A stretch of DNA of 64,000 nt from Schlegelella_A sp036496385 (GTDB lineage: Bacteria > Pseudomonadota > Gammaproteobacteria > Burkholderiales > Burkholderiaceae_C). Below the pieces are notes generated by a model, which saw nothing but the letters and a program-made list of their open reading frames with translations, made no database searches and was not told where the DNA came from. The translations under genes were made by a program, and so were the position numbers. This document shows positions 15,939 to 25,167 of the stretch, in pieces. Position 1 is the stretch's first letter. Every line of letters starts with the position of its first letter. The stretch spans positions 124,001-188,000 of the forward strand of contig DASXLD010000070.1 in assembly GCA_036496385.1 (NCBI GenBank), in the 5' to 3' direction.

Positions 15939-16100
15939 CGCGGATCGCTCCAAGGCCGCCATCGTAGGCAGACCGCTCGTCGGCGTTGGCGCGAACTGAC
16001 GCCGCATTGCCCGCCTGTTTCGCCCATTCCGCCCCGGGGTCGTTTCGGAGAATGGCACTGCCCCGGCGGCCTTTCGCCCCGGGACCACGCGAACGATCCC

Positions 16101-17789
16101 ATGGACAACGCCGTTGCCCTCCAACCGAACGCCAGCTCGGTTCCCGCCACTTTCGGCGGCCGCCTGCAGGCGATGCCCCTGAGGAGCAAGGTGAGCGCCG
16201 TGATCGGCGTCGCCGCGCTCGCCGCCGTCGTCCTCGCGATGACGGCGTGGAACTCGCACGGCGACTACAAGGTGCTCTACGCCAACCTGTCCGACAAGGA
16301 CGGCGGCGCCGTCATCGCGCAGCTGTCGCAGATGAACGTGCCGTACCGGATGTCCGAAGGCGGCGCCGCGATCCTCGTTCCCGCCGCACAGGTGCACGAC
16401 CTGCGCCTGAAGATGGCGACCGCGGGCCTGCCGAAGGGCGCGGTCTCGGGCTTCGAGCTGATGGACAGCGCCCGCTTCGGCCAGACCCAGTTCCAGGAGC
16501 GCCTCACCTTCCAGCGCGGCCTCGAGGGCGAGCTGACGCGCTCGATCTCGTCGCTCGCCGCGGTACAGGCGGCGCGCGTCCACCTCGCGCTGCCGAACCA
16601 GAACGGCTTCTTTCGCGAGCAGCAAAAGCCTAGCGCGTCGGTGCTGCTGACGCTGCACCCCGGCCGCACGCTCGACCGGGCGCAAGTCGCAGGCATCGTC
16701 CACCTGGTGTCGTCGAGCGTTCCCGAGATGAGCCCGAAGGCGGTGAGCGTGCTCGACCAGAGCGGCGCGCTCCTGACTGGCGGCGGCGGCGATGGCCCTC
16801 CGGGGGGCGCCGGCCTCGACGCGCAGCAGCTCGCCTACGTCAACCAGATCGAGGCCGGCTACACCAAGCGCATCCTCGACCTCGTCGAGCCGATCGTCGG
16901 CCACGACAACCTGCGTGCGAGCGTCACCGCCGAGGTCGACTTCTCGCAGACCGAGGCGACCTCCGAAGAGTTCAAGCCGAACCAGGGCGCCGACGCCAGC
17001 ATCTCGATCCGCAGCCAGCAGACCAGCGAGCAGGGCAGCGGCGCCGGCACGACGCTCGCGAGCGGAATCCCCGGCGCGGCGTCGAACCAGCCGCCGATCG
17101 CGGCGACCGCACCACTCACCGGCGCTTCGCAGCCCCTCCAGGGCGCGCCGACGACGGCGGTCGGCGGCAGCGGCGGCCGCCGCGAGGCCGTCACCAACTA
17201 CGAGATCGACAAGACGGTGCGCGTGACGCGGAGCGCGACCGGCAGCGTCAAGCGGCTGAACGCAGCGCTCGTCGTCAACAACCGCAGCGTCACCGATGCC
17301 AAGGGCAAGACGACGCAGATCCCGCTCACGGCCGACGAGATCGAGAAGATCACCGCGGTCGTGCGCGAGTCGATCGGCTTCAACCCGGAGCGCGGCGATT
17401 CGGTCAAGGTCGTCAACGCGCCGTTCAGGGTCGAGCCGATGTCGTCGACGGGCCAGGAGCCGCCGTTCTGGAAGAGCCCCGAGCTGATCGACATGGTGCG
17501 CGCGGCGGCGCTGCCGGCTGGCCTGGCGATCGTCGCCATCCTCGTCTTCTTCGGCCTCGTGCGGCCGGCGATGAAGACCGCGCTGGCGCCGCGGCCGGCA
17601 TTGCTGCCGCGGCCCGGCATGCGCGTCGACGCCGTCGTCGACGACGAGCAGGCGTATCCGACGCCGGCCATCGCTGCACCGCCGACGACGCTGCGCCAGA
17701 TCGAAGGCGCGAAGACGCTCGCCAAGGACAACCCGGCCGCGGTCGCCGGCATCGTCCGCGGCTGGGTCGGCGGCAACGAAGCGGCATAG
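16101..17789 (+). CDS. fliF: flagellar MS-ring protein FliF
   Basis: 562 residues. Inner-membrane ring on which the basal body is built. Transmembrane helices lie at about residues 33-50 (VIGVAALAAVVLAMTAW) and 470-487 (PAGLAIVAILVFFGLV). Between them are the ring-building motifs (YKVLYANLSDKDGG; ARVHLALPNQ; SVLLTLHPGR) and a Gly/Ser/Pro-rich linker at about 320-355. The cytoplasmic C-terminus, which binds FliG, ends with AAVAGIVRGWVGGNEAA. It heads the fliFGHIJK run, 40 bases before fliG. Confidence 0.96.
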   Translation: MDNAVALQPNASSVPATFGGRLQAMPLRSKVSAVIGVAALAAVVLAMTAWNSHGDYKVLYANLSDKDGGAVIAQLSQMNVPYRMSEGGAAILVPAAQVHDLRLKMATAGLPKGAVSGFELMDSARFGQTQFQERLTFQRGLEGELTRSISSLAAVQAARVHLALPNQNGFFREQQKPSASVLLTLHPGRTLDRAQVAGIVHLVSSSVPEMSPKAVSVLDQSGALLTGGGGDGPPGGAGLDAQQLAYVNQIEAGYTKRILDLVEPIVGHDNLRASVTAEVDFSQTEATSEEFKPNQGADASISIRSQQTSEQGSGAGTTLASGIPGAASNQPPIAATAPLTGASQPLQGAPTTAVGGSGGRREAVTNYEIDKTVRVTRSATGSVKRLNAALVVNNRSVTDAKGKTTQIPLTADEIEKITAVVRESIGFNPERGDSVKVVNAPFRVEPMSSTGQEPPFWKSPELIDMVRAAALPAGLAIVAILVFFGLVRPAMKTALAPRPALLPRPGMRVDAVVDDEQAYPTPAIAAPPTTLRQIEGAKTLAKDNPAAVAGIVRGWVGGNEAA

Positions 17790-17829
17790 ACGACCGACAC
17801 CACGACGAAGAGACGAAGGCACGCACTCC

Positions 17830-18831
17830 ATGGCGCTCGACGAAGCCGGCCTCGAAGACGCGGCCATCCTCCTGATGTCGCTCGGCGAGGAAGAAGCCGC
17901 GGCGGTGTTTCGCCACCTCTCGCCGCGCGAGGTGCGCAGCCTCGGTGAGACGATCGCGCGCATGACATCGGTACCGAAGGACCGGCTCGACAAGGTCATG
18001 ACCAAGTTCGCGACCACGGCCCAGAGCCGCAGCCCGCTCGTCGCCGACACCGGCAGCTATGTCAAGAACGTGCTGAAGAAGGCGCTCGACGAGGACAAGG
18101 CCAACATGCTGATCGACCGCATCCTGCACAGCGGCGACATCTCGGGCATCGAGGGGCTGAAGTGGATGGACGCGGCGTCGATCGGCGAGATGCTGCGCCA
18201 CGAGCACCCGCAGATCGTCGCCGCGGTGCTCGTCCACCTCGACAGCGACCAGGCCGCGGCGGTGCTGAAGATGCTCGGCGAGCGACAGCGAAACGAGGTC
18301 CTCGTCCGCATCGCGACGCTCGACGGCATCCAGCCGTCGGCGCTGAAGGACCTGAGCGACGTCATGGGCCGCATGGTCGCCGGCGGCGAGCAGGCGCGCC
18401 TCGCGCCGCTCGGCGGCGTCAAGACCGCGGCTGAGATGATCAACCTGCTCGGCACCACGATCGAGACGGCGGCGATCGACTACATCCGCGAGGCCGACAA
18501 CGACCTCGCCCAGCGCATTCTCGACAACCTGTTCACCTTCGACGACCTGATGCGCGTCGACGATCGCGGCATCCAGGCGCTGCTGAAGGAAGTGCAGTCG
18601 GAAGCGCTCGTCGTCGCGTTGAAGGGCGCCAAGCCCGAGCTGCGCGAGCGGGTGCTGAAGAACATGTCGACCCGCGCCGCCGAGACGCTGAAAGAAGAGC
18701 TCGACGCGCGCGGCCCGGTTCGCGTCGCCGAGGTCGAGGCCGAGCAGAAGGAGCTGCTGAAGATCGTCCGCAGGCTCGCCGAGGAAGGCCAGCTCGTGAT
18801 CGGCGGCGGCAGCGGCGATGACTTCCTCTGA
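17830..18831 (+). CDS. fliG: flagellar motor switch protein FliG
   Basis: 333 residues. Rotor protein that contacts MotA and the MS ring. The conserved EHPQ motif is present (LRHEHPQIVAAVL, about 125). The C-terminal torque domain has the expected charged segment (FTFDDLMRVDDRGIQALLKEV) and ends near VIGGGSGDDFL. Length is normal. The 3' end overlaps fliH by 14 bases. Confidence 0.97.
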   Translation: MALDEAGLEDAAILLMSLGEEEAAAVFRHLSPREVRSLGETIARMTSVPKDRLDKVMTKFATTAQSRSPLVADTGSYVKNVLKKALDEDKANMLIDRILHSGDISGIEGLKWMDAASIGEMLRHEHPQIVAAVLVHLDSDQAAAVLKMLGERQRNEVLVRIATLDGIQPSALKDLSDVMGRMVAGGEQARLAPLGGVKTAAEMINLLGTTIETAAIDYIREADNDLAQRILDNLFTFDDLMRVDDRGIQALLKEVQSEALVVALKGAKPELRERVLKNMSTRAAETLKEELDARGPVRVAEVEAEQKELLKIVRRLAEEGQLVIGGGSGDDFL

Positions 18832-19609
18832 CGCGCGCGCGCGGAGCGAGCGCCGGGCCGCCGACCGCGGGCCCAAGGCGAGCCAGCGCGATCTCTATTC
18901 GCGCTTCATTCCGCGCGAAGAGCTGAGCTCGTTCGCGTCGTGGTCGTTCGGCGAGGTCTCGGGGAGCGCGGCCAACCCGGCGCGCGCCGAGCCCGAGGTG
19001 CCGGTCGATCCGGCCGAGCGGCACGCCGAGGAGCTGCGCGCGGCGCGCCAGTCGGGCTACCAGGACGGCTACCGCGACGGCCTCGTCGCCCTCGAGGGCT
19101 TCAAGCAGAGCTTTGCGGGCCAGACGACGGCGCAGGTGGGCGCGCTCGTGAAGTCGGTCGGCGAGCAGCTCGACGCTCTGCAGCAGGAGATGGCACGTGC
19201 CGTCGCCGACGCCGCTGCCGCGCTCGCCCGCCAGGTGCTGCGCAGCGAGCTGGCGACGCGTCCCGAAGCGGTGGCGACGGTCGCCGAGCAGGCGATCGAC
19301 GCACTGCTGCTGAGCGCGCGCCACATCGTGCTGCGCGTCCATCCCGACGACCATGCCCTGATCGCCGGCCACTCCGCCGAAGCGATCGCGGCGCGCGGCG
19401 CCCGCGTCGTTGCCGATTCGCAGATCGGCCGCGGCGGCTGCCGCGTCGACTCCGACATCGGCCTCGTCGACGCGACGATCGACGAGCGCTGGCGGCGCGC
19501 CGTCGCCGTGCTCGGCACCGATCTGCCGTGGCAGCCCGCGAGCGATCCGGCGGTGGCGGCCGCCGCGCCGCCCGGGCGCAGCGACGACGCCGCGCCGGAG
19601 GGCGAATGA
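18818..19609 (+). CDS. fliH: flagellar assembly protein FliH
   Basis: 263 residues. Negative regulator and carrier of the FliI ATPase in the export apparatus. It has a proline/alanine-rich N-terminus and a helical middle with small-residue repeats (AELRAARQSGYQDGYRDGLVALEG) typical of FliH GxxxG-like segments. The C-terminal domain (RHIVLRVHPDDHALI, DSQIGRGGCRVDSDIGLVDATID) matches the FliH/HrpE fold. It overlaps fliG by 14 bases, and its stop overlaps the ATG of fliI. Confidence 0.94.
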   Translation: MTSSDARARSERRAADRGPKASQRDLYSRFIPREELSSFASWSFGEVSGSAANPARAEPEVPVDPAERHAEELRAARQSGYQDGYRDGLVALEGFKQSFAGQTTAQVGALVKSVGEQLDALQQEMARAVADAAAALARQVLRSELATRPEAVATVAEQAIDALLLSARHIVLRVHPDDHALIAGHSAEAIAARGARVVADSQIGRGGCRVDSDIGLVDATIDERWRRAVAVLGTDLPWQPASDPAVAAAAPPGRSDDAAPEGE

Positions 19610-21039
19610 GCGCGACGACGACGGCGCCGACGACGACGACCGACAAGTGGCGGCGCTACCTCGCCGACCTGCGCAGCGCGACCGCCGAGACGCTGCCGCT
19701 CGAGACGCAAGGCCGGCTCGTTCGCGTCACCGGCCTCGTCCTCGAGGCCGCCGGCATTCGCGTTCCGGTCGGCTCGGTCTGCGAGATCCACCAGGACGGC
19801 CGCGGCAGCGATGCGTCGCTGCCCGTCGTCGCCGAAGTCGTCGGCTTCTCCGGCGACCGCGCCTACCTGATGCCGACCGGCGACGTGCACGGCCTCGCCA
19901 GCGGCGCGCTCGTCGTGCCGCGGCCCTCGCCGGTGAAGGCGATGCGGCTCGGCACGGCGCGCCATCCGTACCGCCGTACCGTCGATCGCACGCTGCACCT
20001 GCCGGTCGGCGACGGCTTGCTCGGCCGCGTCGTCGATTCGCAAGGCCAGCCGATGGACAAGAAGGGGCCGCTCGAGCAGGTCCACGACGAGCCGGTCGCG
20101 CGACGGCCGATCAATGCGATGGACCGCGAGCCGGTGCGCACGCCGCTCGATACCGGGGTGCGTGCGATCAACGCCATGCTCACCGTCGGCCGCGGCCAGC
20201 GCATCGGCCTGTTCGCAGGCACCGGCGTGGGAAAAAGCGTGCTCTTGGGAATGATGGCGCGCTACACCGCCGCCGACGTCATCGTCGTCGGCCTGATCGG
20301 CGAGCGCGGCCGCGAGGTCAAGGAGTTCATCGAGGACATCCTCGGCGACGACGGCATCCGCCGCTCGGTCGTCGTCGCCGCGCCGGCCGACGCGCCGCCG
20401 CTCGTTCGCATGCAGGGCGCGAACTACGCGACCGTGATCGCCGAGCACTTCCGCGACCGCGGCAAGAACGTGCTCCTGCTGATGGACTCGCTGACGCGCT
20501 ACGCGATGGCGCAGCGCGAGATCGCGCTCGCGATCGGCGAGCCGCCTGCCACCAAGGGCTACCCGCCGAGCTGCTTCGCCAAGCTGCCGCAGCTGGTCGA
20601 GCGAAGCGGCAACGGCGTCGCCGGCGGCGGCTCGATCACCGCGTTCTACACCGTGCTCTCGGAGGGCGACGATCCGAACGACCCGATCGCCGACGCCGCG
20701 CGCGGCATTCTCGACGGCCACATCGTCCTCTCGCGCGAGCTCGCCGAGGCCGGCCACTATCCGGCGATCGACATCGAGCGCTCGGTGTCGCGGGTGATGA
20801 CCAACGTCGCCGGCGCCGACCAGCTCGAGGCGGCGCGGCGCTTCCGCCAACTGCACGCGCGCCATCAGAAGGCGCGCGACCTGATCCAGCTCGGTGCCTA
20901 CGTGCCCGGCCATGACGTCGAGCTCGACCTCGCCGTCCGGCTGCACGAGCCGATGACCCGTCTGCTGCAGCAGAACATGGCCGAGCGGGCGCCGCTCGAC
21001 GACAGCCTTGCCTTCCTGCACGCCGTGCTCGCGGCCTGA
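19606..21039 (+). CDS. fliI: flagellum-specific ATP synthase FliI
   Basis: 477 residues. Hexameric ATPase that energises and opens the flagellar type III export gate. Walker A is GLFAGTGVGKSVLLG and Walker B is VLLLMDSLTRYAMAQRE, with the catalytic region IGERGREVKEF. The N-terminal beta-barrel precedes them. The ATG at 19606 overlaps the fliH stop (ATGA); in-frame sequence further upstream lies inside fliH. A threonine-rich leader of about 12 residues is a little unusual. Confidence 0.97.
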   Translation: MSATTTAPTTTTDKWRRYLADLRSATAETLPLETQGRLVRVTGLVLEAAGIRVPVGSVCEIHQDGRGSDASLPVVAEVVGFSGDRAYLMPTGDVHGLASGALVVPRPSPVKAMRLGTARHPYRRTVDRTLHLPVGDGLLGRVVDSQGQPMDKKGPLEQVHDEPVARRPINAMDREPVRTPLDTGVRAINAMLTVGRGQRIGLFAGTGVGKSVLLGMMARYTAADVIVVGLIGERGREVKEFIEDILGDDGIRRSVVVAAPADAPPLVRMQGANYATVIAEHFRDRGKNVLLLMDSLTRYAMAQREIALAIGEPPATKGYPPSCFAKLPQLVERSGNGVAGGGSITAFYTVLSEGDDPNDPIADAARGILDGHIVLSRELAEAGHYPAIDIERSVSRVMTNVAGADQLEAARRFRQLHARHQKARDLIQLGAYVPGHDVELDLAVRLHEPMTRLLQQNMAERAPLDDSLAFLHAVLAA

Positions 21040-21067
21040 CCCGTCCCCTTCGCCGAGACCGATCTCC

Positions 21068-21538
21068 ATGCACGACGACCTGAAGCCCCTCGCCCTCCTC
21101 CTCGCCCAGGCCGAGCGCCAGCGCGACGAGGCGCTCGCCGAGCAGTACAACGCCGAGCGCGCGCGCCATGCCGCCGCGGCCCAGGCCGAGCAGCTCGTCG
21201 CCTACCGGCGCGAATACGAGCAGCGCTGGGGGGCGGAGTTCTGCCGCGCCGGCAAGATCGAGCTCGTCCGCTGCTACCACGGCTTCATCGACCGGCTGAC
21301 GCAGGCGGTCGAGCAGCAGGAGCGGATCGCCGCCGACGCCGCCGGCCAGGTCGAGCGCGCCGAAGCGATCGCGCGCGGCCACGAGATCCGCGCCGCCGGC
21401 CTGAAGAAGCTCGTCGAGCGGCGGCTGCGCGAGCGCGAGGCGGCAGCAGCGCGGCTCGATCAGAAGGAGGCCGACGAGCACGCGGTCCGGGTGGCGTGGA
21501 GCCGCCTCACGGCGCCGGGCCGGCCGACTGCGCTGTGA
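21068..21538 (+). CDS. fliJ: flagellar export protein FliJ
   Basis: 156 residues, almost entirely helical and predicted coiled coil (LAQAERQRDEALAEQYNAER; EQQERIAADAAGQVERAEAI; LVERRLREREAAAARLDQKE). FliJ joins the FliI ring to FlhA, like the gamma subunit of F1. The ATG at 21068 is 28 bases after fliI; the start upstream of it would overlap fliI and add a proline-rich leader. Confidence 0.92.
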   Translation: MHDDLKPLALLLAQAERQRDEALAEQYNAERARHAAAAQAEQLVAYRREYEQRWGAEFCRAGKIELVRCYHGFIDRLTQAVEQQERIAADAAGQVERAEAIARGHEIRAAGLKKLVERRLREREAAAARLDQKEADEHAVRVAWSRLTAPGRPTAL

Positions 21539-21548
21539 GCGAATCGTG

Positions 21549-22856
21549 ATGATGAACCCATCTGCAACGCGCACCGGTTCTGCCGCCGCAACGGCGACGC
21601 CGAACGCGGTCGCGACGCTGACCGCCGTCGCGACGCCGACCGCACCGGACCGCCCGCCTGCACCGGATGCTGCGGCGGCATCGCGCCGGTTCGCCGAGCT
21701 GCTGCGAGAGCAGACGAGCGAGCGTGCGGCACCGCCGCCACCGCCTGCTGCCGCGAGCGGGACCGCGGCCGCTGCCGCTGAAGACTCTTCGAGCACGGTC
21801 GATGGCGAGCCGGCCACCGTTGCGCCACCGGTCGCCTCGACGACGCCGGCGCGGCCACGCCCTGCGAACGCGAAAAGCGCGACCGGGAAGGCGACGACCG
21901 CCGCCTGCCGTGCACCCGAGGCCGACAGCAAGCACGACGCCGCTGTCAAGGACGACGAAGCGACGGCGGCGGCGCCGACGACGACCGATATGCGCGCGGC
22001 GGCGCTGGCGCTGCTGGCAGCGGCGAACGCCGCCCAAGGCGCCGCTGCTGCCGGATCGACGCCTGCCAGCGCCGACACGGCCGACGGGTGGGAAGGATCG
22101 GCTGCCGACGTCGACGCGACGTCGACGATCGCGACGCGCGACGACGTTCGCCGCGGCGGCGTCCATGGGCGCGGCGACGCGATCGTCGACGCTGCCGGCG
22201 GCCGCAGCGGACCGGTCGAGGCCACTGCGACGATGGCCGCGGCGCTCGCCGACGCGGCCTTGCCGGCAACACTCGGCAACGCGGCCGCCATGCTGCACGC
22301 AGGCTCCACGGGCGCGACCGCGATCGACGGCAGCGGTGCCGCCGCTGCGACGATCACCGCCGGTGGCGCGATCCGGGCCGATGGCGAGACGAACGTCGCC
22401 GCGCCGCCGGCCTCGCTCGCCCTCGCCACGGCCATCGACGCGCCCGAGTTCGCTGCCACGCTCGGTGTCCAGGTGAGCCTGCTCGCCAAGGATGGCGTGC
22501 AGCACGCCGAGCTGCACCTCAACCCGGCCGAGACCGGGCCGGTCTCGATCCACATCGCCGTCGACGGCACTGCGGCGCGGATCGACTTCGGCGCCGACCA
22601 CGCGGCGACACGGCAGGCGATCGAGCGCGGCCTGCCCGAGCTCGCGAGCGCGCTGCGCGACGCTGGGCTGACCCTCGCCGGCGGCGGCGTCTCGCAGCAC
22701 GCCAGCGGCCGCCAGCGCGGCGGCGATGAGCCTGCCGCCGCCGCCAGCGGTCGCGGCAGCAGCAGCAGCGGCGTCGGCGTCGGCGAGGCAGTCGGCACGA
22801 CGACGGCGCGCATCGGCCGGCGGACCGCCGCCGGCGGCGTCGACCTCTACGCCTGA
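21549..22856 (+). CDS. fliK: flagellar hook-length control protein FliK
   Basis: About 435 residues. Molecular ruler that stops hook growth and switches export specificity. The first 300 residues are low-complexity Ala/Thr/Pro. The C-terminal domain carries the family core (VSLLAKDGVQHAELHLNPAETGPVSIHIAVDG, about 315-345) and a following helix (ATRQAIERGLPELASALRDAGL). It ends in a Gly/Ser-rich tail. Two ATGs (21549, 21552) and a GTG (21546) are possible starts. Low complexity makes only the C-terminus diagnostic. Confidence 0.9.
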   Translation: MMNPSATRTGSAAATATPNAVATLTAVATPTAPDRPPAPDAAAASRRFAELLREQTSERAAPPPPPAAASGTAAAAAEDSSSTVDGEPATVAPPVASTTPARPRPANAKSATGKATTAACRAPEADSKHDAAVKDDEATAAAPTTTDMRAAALALLAAANAAQGAAAAGSTPASADTADGWEGSAADVDATSTIATRDDVRRGGVHGRGDAIVDAAGGRSGPVEATATMAAALADAALPATLGNAAAMLHAGSTGATAIDGSGAAAATITAGGAIRADGETNVAAPPASLALATAIDAPEFAATLGVQVSLLAKDGVQHAELHLNPAETGPVSIHIAVDGTAARIDFGADHAATRQAIERGLPELASALRDAGLTLAGGGVSQHASGRQRGGDEPAAAASGRGSSSSGVGVGEAVGTTTARIGRRTAAGGVDLYA

Positions 22857-22860
22857 GCGC

Positions 22861-22878
22861 AAGCGCCGCGGGGCGCTT
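22861..22878 (+). terminator. stem-loop after fliK
   Basis: Perfect 7-base stem AAGCGCC / GGCGCTT with a 4-base loop, beginning 4 bases after the fliK stop and followed by CGTC rather than a T-run. It is the only clear hairpin between the flagellar genes and sits in the largest gap (161 bases), so it may mark the end of the fliFGHIJK transcript. Confidence 0.35.
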
Positions 22879-22933
22879 CGTCTGGCGGCGAAACACCTCG
22901 CTTATCGCCGCTTCCCGCAGCGGGCCTGCTTTC

Positions 22934-22939
22934 CATAAT
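22934..22939 (+). promoter_or_regulatory. possible -10 element ahead of fliL
   Basis: CATAAT, five of six matches to TATAAT, in an AT-rich patch within very GC-rich sequence, about 79 bases before the fliL ATG. No good -35 is seen at the expected spacing. With the upstream stem-loop it hints that fliL-fliR form a separate transcription unit. Confidence 0.25.
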
Positions 22940-23017
22940 TTCCCCGGACAGGAGCGAGCGTCGGCAGGCGGCGCGCGCGCCGCCGTGACCGGGTGAGCGG
23001 ATCCAAAAGGAGCATCG

Positions 23018-23695
23018 ATGTCTGCAGTGATGGCCGAGCCGGCCGCCGAGGCCGCGCCGATCCGGCGCCCGACGAAGAAGATCCTCGTCATCGCTGTCGC
23101 GGTCCTCGTCCTGATCCTGGCGCTCGGCGCCGGCACGGTCATGTTCCTGAAACATCGCGCCGCGCGCGCGGCGGCCGCGACCGACGAGGAAGTCGTCGCC
23201 GCCGATGCCGCGGGAGGATCGCACGTCGACCCGAGGAACGTGCCGATCTACCTGCCGCTCGATCCTTTTGTCGTCAACCTCGCCGACCGTGACGGCGACC
23301 GCTACGCCCAGATCGGCATGACCTTCGAGCTCGACAGCAATGCCTCGGGCGAGCAGATCAAGGCCTACATGCCGGCGATCCGCAACGCGATCCTGATGAT
23401 CCTCGCCAACAAGACATCGAGGGAGCTGCTCAGTCGCGAAGGCAAGGAGCTGCTCGCGCAGGAGATCGTGCGCGAGGCGGCGCGGCCGATGGGAATCGAG
23501 GTCGCCGCGCCCGAGCCGGTGCTGCCGGCGCCGACCGAGATCGCGACCAGCGCCGCCGCCGGCGCGAGCGCGCCCGCGAGCGCGATCGCGGTCGCCAACG
23601 CTGCCTCGGCGCGGGCGAAGGCGCTGCGCCACAACCCCAACGCGCAGCGCAATCCGATCCAGCACGTCCACTTCTCGAGCTTCATCATCCAATGA
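23018..23695 (+). CDS. fliL: flagellar basal body-associated protein FliL
   Basis: 225 residues. Single-pass membrane protein that surrounds the stator and aids torque. The transmembrane helix is at about 25-45 (ILVIAVAVLVLILALGAGTV). The periplasmic domain has the typical PLDPFVVNLAD and the closing VHFSSFIIQ. An alanine-rich insert of about 40 residues (about 170-205) before the last strand is longer than in most homologs. AAAAGGAG precedes the ATG. Confidence 0.94.
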   Translation: MSAVMAEPAAEAAPIRRPTKKILVIAVAVLVLILALGAGTVMFLKHRAARAAAATDEEVVAADAAGGSHVDPRNVPIYLPLDPFVVNLADRDGDRYAQIGMTFELDSNASGEQIKAYMPAIRNAILMILANKTSRELLSREGKELLAQEIVREAARPMGIEVAAPEPVLPAPTEIATSAAAGASAPASAIAVANAASARAKALRHNPNAQRNPIQHVHFSSFIIQ

Positions 23696-23705
23696 AGGCG
23701 CGGCG

Positions 23706-24710
23706 ATGAACGACCAGATCCTGACCCAGGACGAAGTCGACGCTCTCCTCTCGGGCATCGCCGGCGAGAGCGACTCGCTGACGCCGGACGATCCCGCCGA
23801 AGGCGGCGTTCGCAGCTACGACCTGGTCAACCAGGACCGGATGGTGCGCGAGCGGATGCCGGCGCTCGAGATCATCAACGAGCGCTTCGCGAAGAACATC
23901 CGCACCGGCCTGTTCGGCTTCATCAGGAAGAGCCCGGAGGTCTCGATCGGGCCGATGCACGTCCACAAGTTCAGCGCTTTCCTGCGCGAGATCGCGTCGC
24001 CGACCAACTTCAACATCGTCTCGGTGCGGCCGCTGCGCGGGCTCGGCCTCGTCGTCTGCGACCCGCCGCTCGTGTTCGCGGTGATCGACGCATTGTTCGG
24101 TGGCGCCGGCAAGTACCCGACCCGGATCGAGGGGCGCGACTTCTCGGCCACCGAGCAACGCGTCATCCGGCGCCTGTGCGACGTCGTCATGGCCGACTAC
24201 AAGCGCGCCTGGGACGGCATCTATCCGCTCGAGCTCGACTACCAGCGCGCCGAGATGCAGCCGCAGTTCGCCAATGTCGCGCAGCCGTCGGAGATCGTCG
24301 TCTCGACGTCGTTCACGCTCGAGATCGGCGAGGCGAGCGGGACGATCCACTTCTGCATCCCGTATGCGACGCTCGAGCCGATCCGCGACGTCCTCTACTC
24401 GACGATGCACGGCAGCTCGAACGCGCCCGACCGCCGCTGGGTCAACCTGATGACGCAGCAGATCCAGTCGGCCGAGGTCGAGCTCATCGCCGAGCTGGCG
24501 CAGGCGCCGGCGACGGTCGAGCAGCTGCTGGCGCTGAAAGCGGGCGACTTCATCGAGCTCGACCTGCGCCAGGCGATCCAGGCCAAGGTCGCCGGCGTAC
24601 CGGTGCTCGACTGCCACTACGGAACCTCGAACGGGCGCTATGCGCTGAAGGTCGATCAACTGCTCGCCGGCTCGCGCGAAAGCTGGCTCGGAGAAACTCA
24701 TGTCCAGTGA
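23706..24710 (+). CDS. fliM: flagellar motor switch protein FliM
   Basis: 334 residues. Receives phosphorylated CheY and sets rotation direction. The N-terminal CheY-binding peptide is intact (ILTQDEVDALLSGI). The GGxG motif and following helix (FGGAGKYPTRIEGRDFSATEQR) are present, and the C-terminal SpoA domain ends with the usual NGRYALKVDQLL. It overlaps fliN by 11 bases. Confidence 0.97.
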   Translation: MNDQILTQDEVDALLSGIAGESDSLTPDDPAEGGVRSYDLVNQDRMVRERMPALEIINERFAKNIRTGLFGFIRKSPEVSIGPMHVHKFSAFLREIASPTNFNIVSVRPLRGLGLVVCDPPLVFAVIDALFGGAGKYPTRIEGRDFSATEQRVIRRLCDVVMADYKRAWDGIYPLELDYQRAEMQPQFANVAQPSEIVVSTSFTLEIGEASGTIHFCIPYATLEPIRDVLYSTMHGSSNAPDRRWVNLMTQQIQSAEVELIAELAQAPATVEQLLALKAGDFIELDLRQAIQAKVAGVPVLDCHYGTSNGRYALKVDQLLAGSRESWLGETHVQ

Positions 24711-25131
24711 CAACATTCCCGGCGCGATCCCGAACGACCCCGCCGCCGCCGACTGGGCCGCCGCCGACGGCCGCCCCGAAACGGCGTCCGAGATCCATCC
24801 CGCCGCCGAGCAGGTCTCGCCGGCATCGTTCGCCAACTTCGCGCCGACCAGCGGCTCGACGGCAGGCAACGACATCAACATGATCCTCGACATTCCGGTC
24901 CAGCTCACCGTCGAGCTCGGCCGCACGCGGATCCCGATCAAGAACATCCTGCAGCTCGCGCAAGGCTCGGTCGTCGAGCTCGAGGCGATGGCCGGCGAGC
25001 CGATGGACGTCCTCGTCAACGGCTACCTGATCGCGCAGGGCGAGGTCGTCGTCGTCAACGAGAAATTCGGCATCCGCCTGACCGACATCGTCACGCCGAG
25101 CGAGCGCATGCGCCGGCTGAGCCGGGGCTGA
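24700..25131 (+). CDS. fliN: flagellar motor switch protein FliN
   Basis: 143 residues. C-ring protein that docks FliH and builds the bottom of the switch. The SpoA domain is complete (ILDIPVQLTVELGRTRIPIKNIL; VVVVNEKFGIRLTDIV). The first 60 residues are a variable linker. Start overlaps the fliM stop region by 11 bases. Confidence 0.96.
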   Translation: MSSDNIPGAIPNDPAAADWAAADGRPETASEIHPAAEQVSPASFANFAPTSGSTAGNDINMILDIPVQLTVELGRTRIPIKNILQLAQGSVVELEAMAGEPMDVLVNGYLIAQGEVVVVNEKFGIRLTDIVTPSERMRRLSRG

Positions 25132-25167
25132 ACGCACCGATCCTCCACTCGCTGCTGACTCCCGACC

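Noticed and set aside
16053..16058. TGGCAC as the -24 box of a sigma-54 promoter for fliF
   Set aside because: No GC/TTGC box at the required -12 position.
15615..18050. Long minus-strand frame reading through fliF and fliG into fliE
   Set aside because: Only the last 107 codons are a protein (FliE); the rest is antisense to fliF and fliG.
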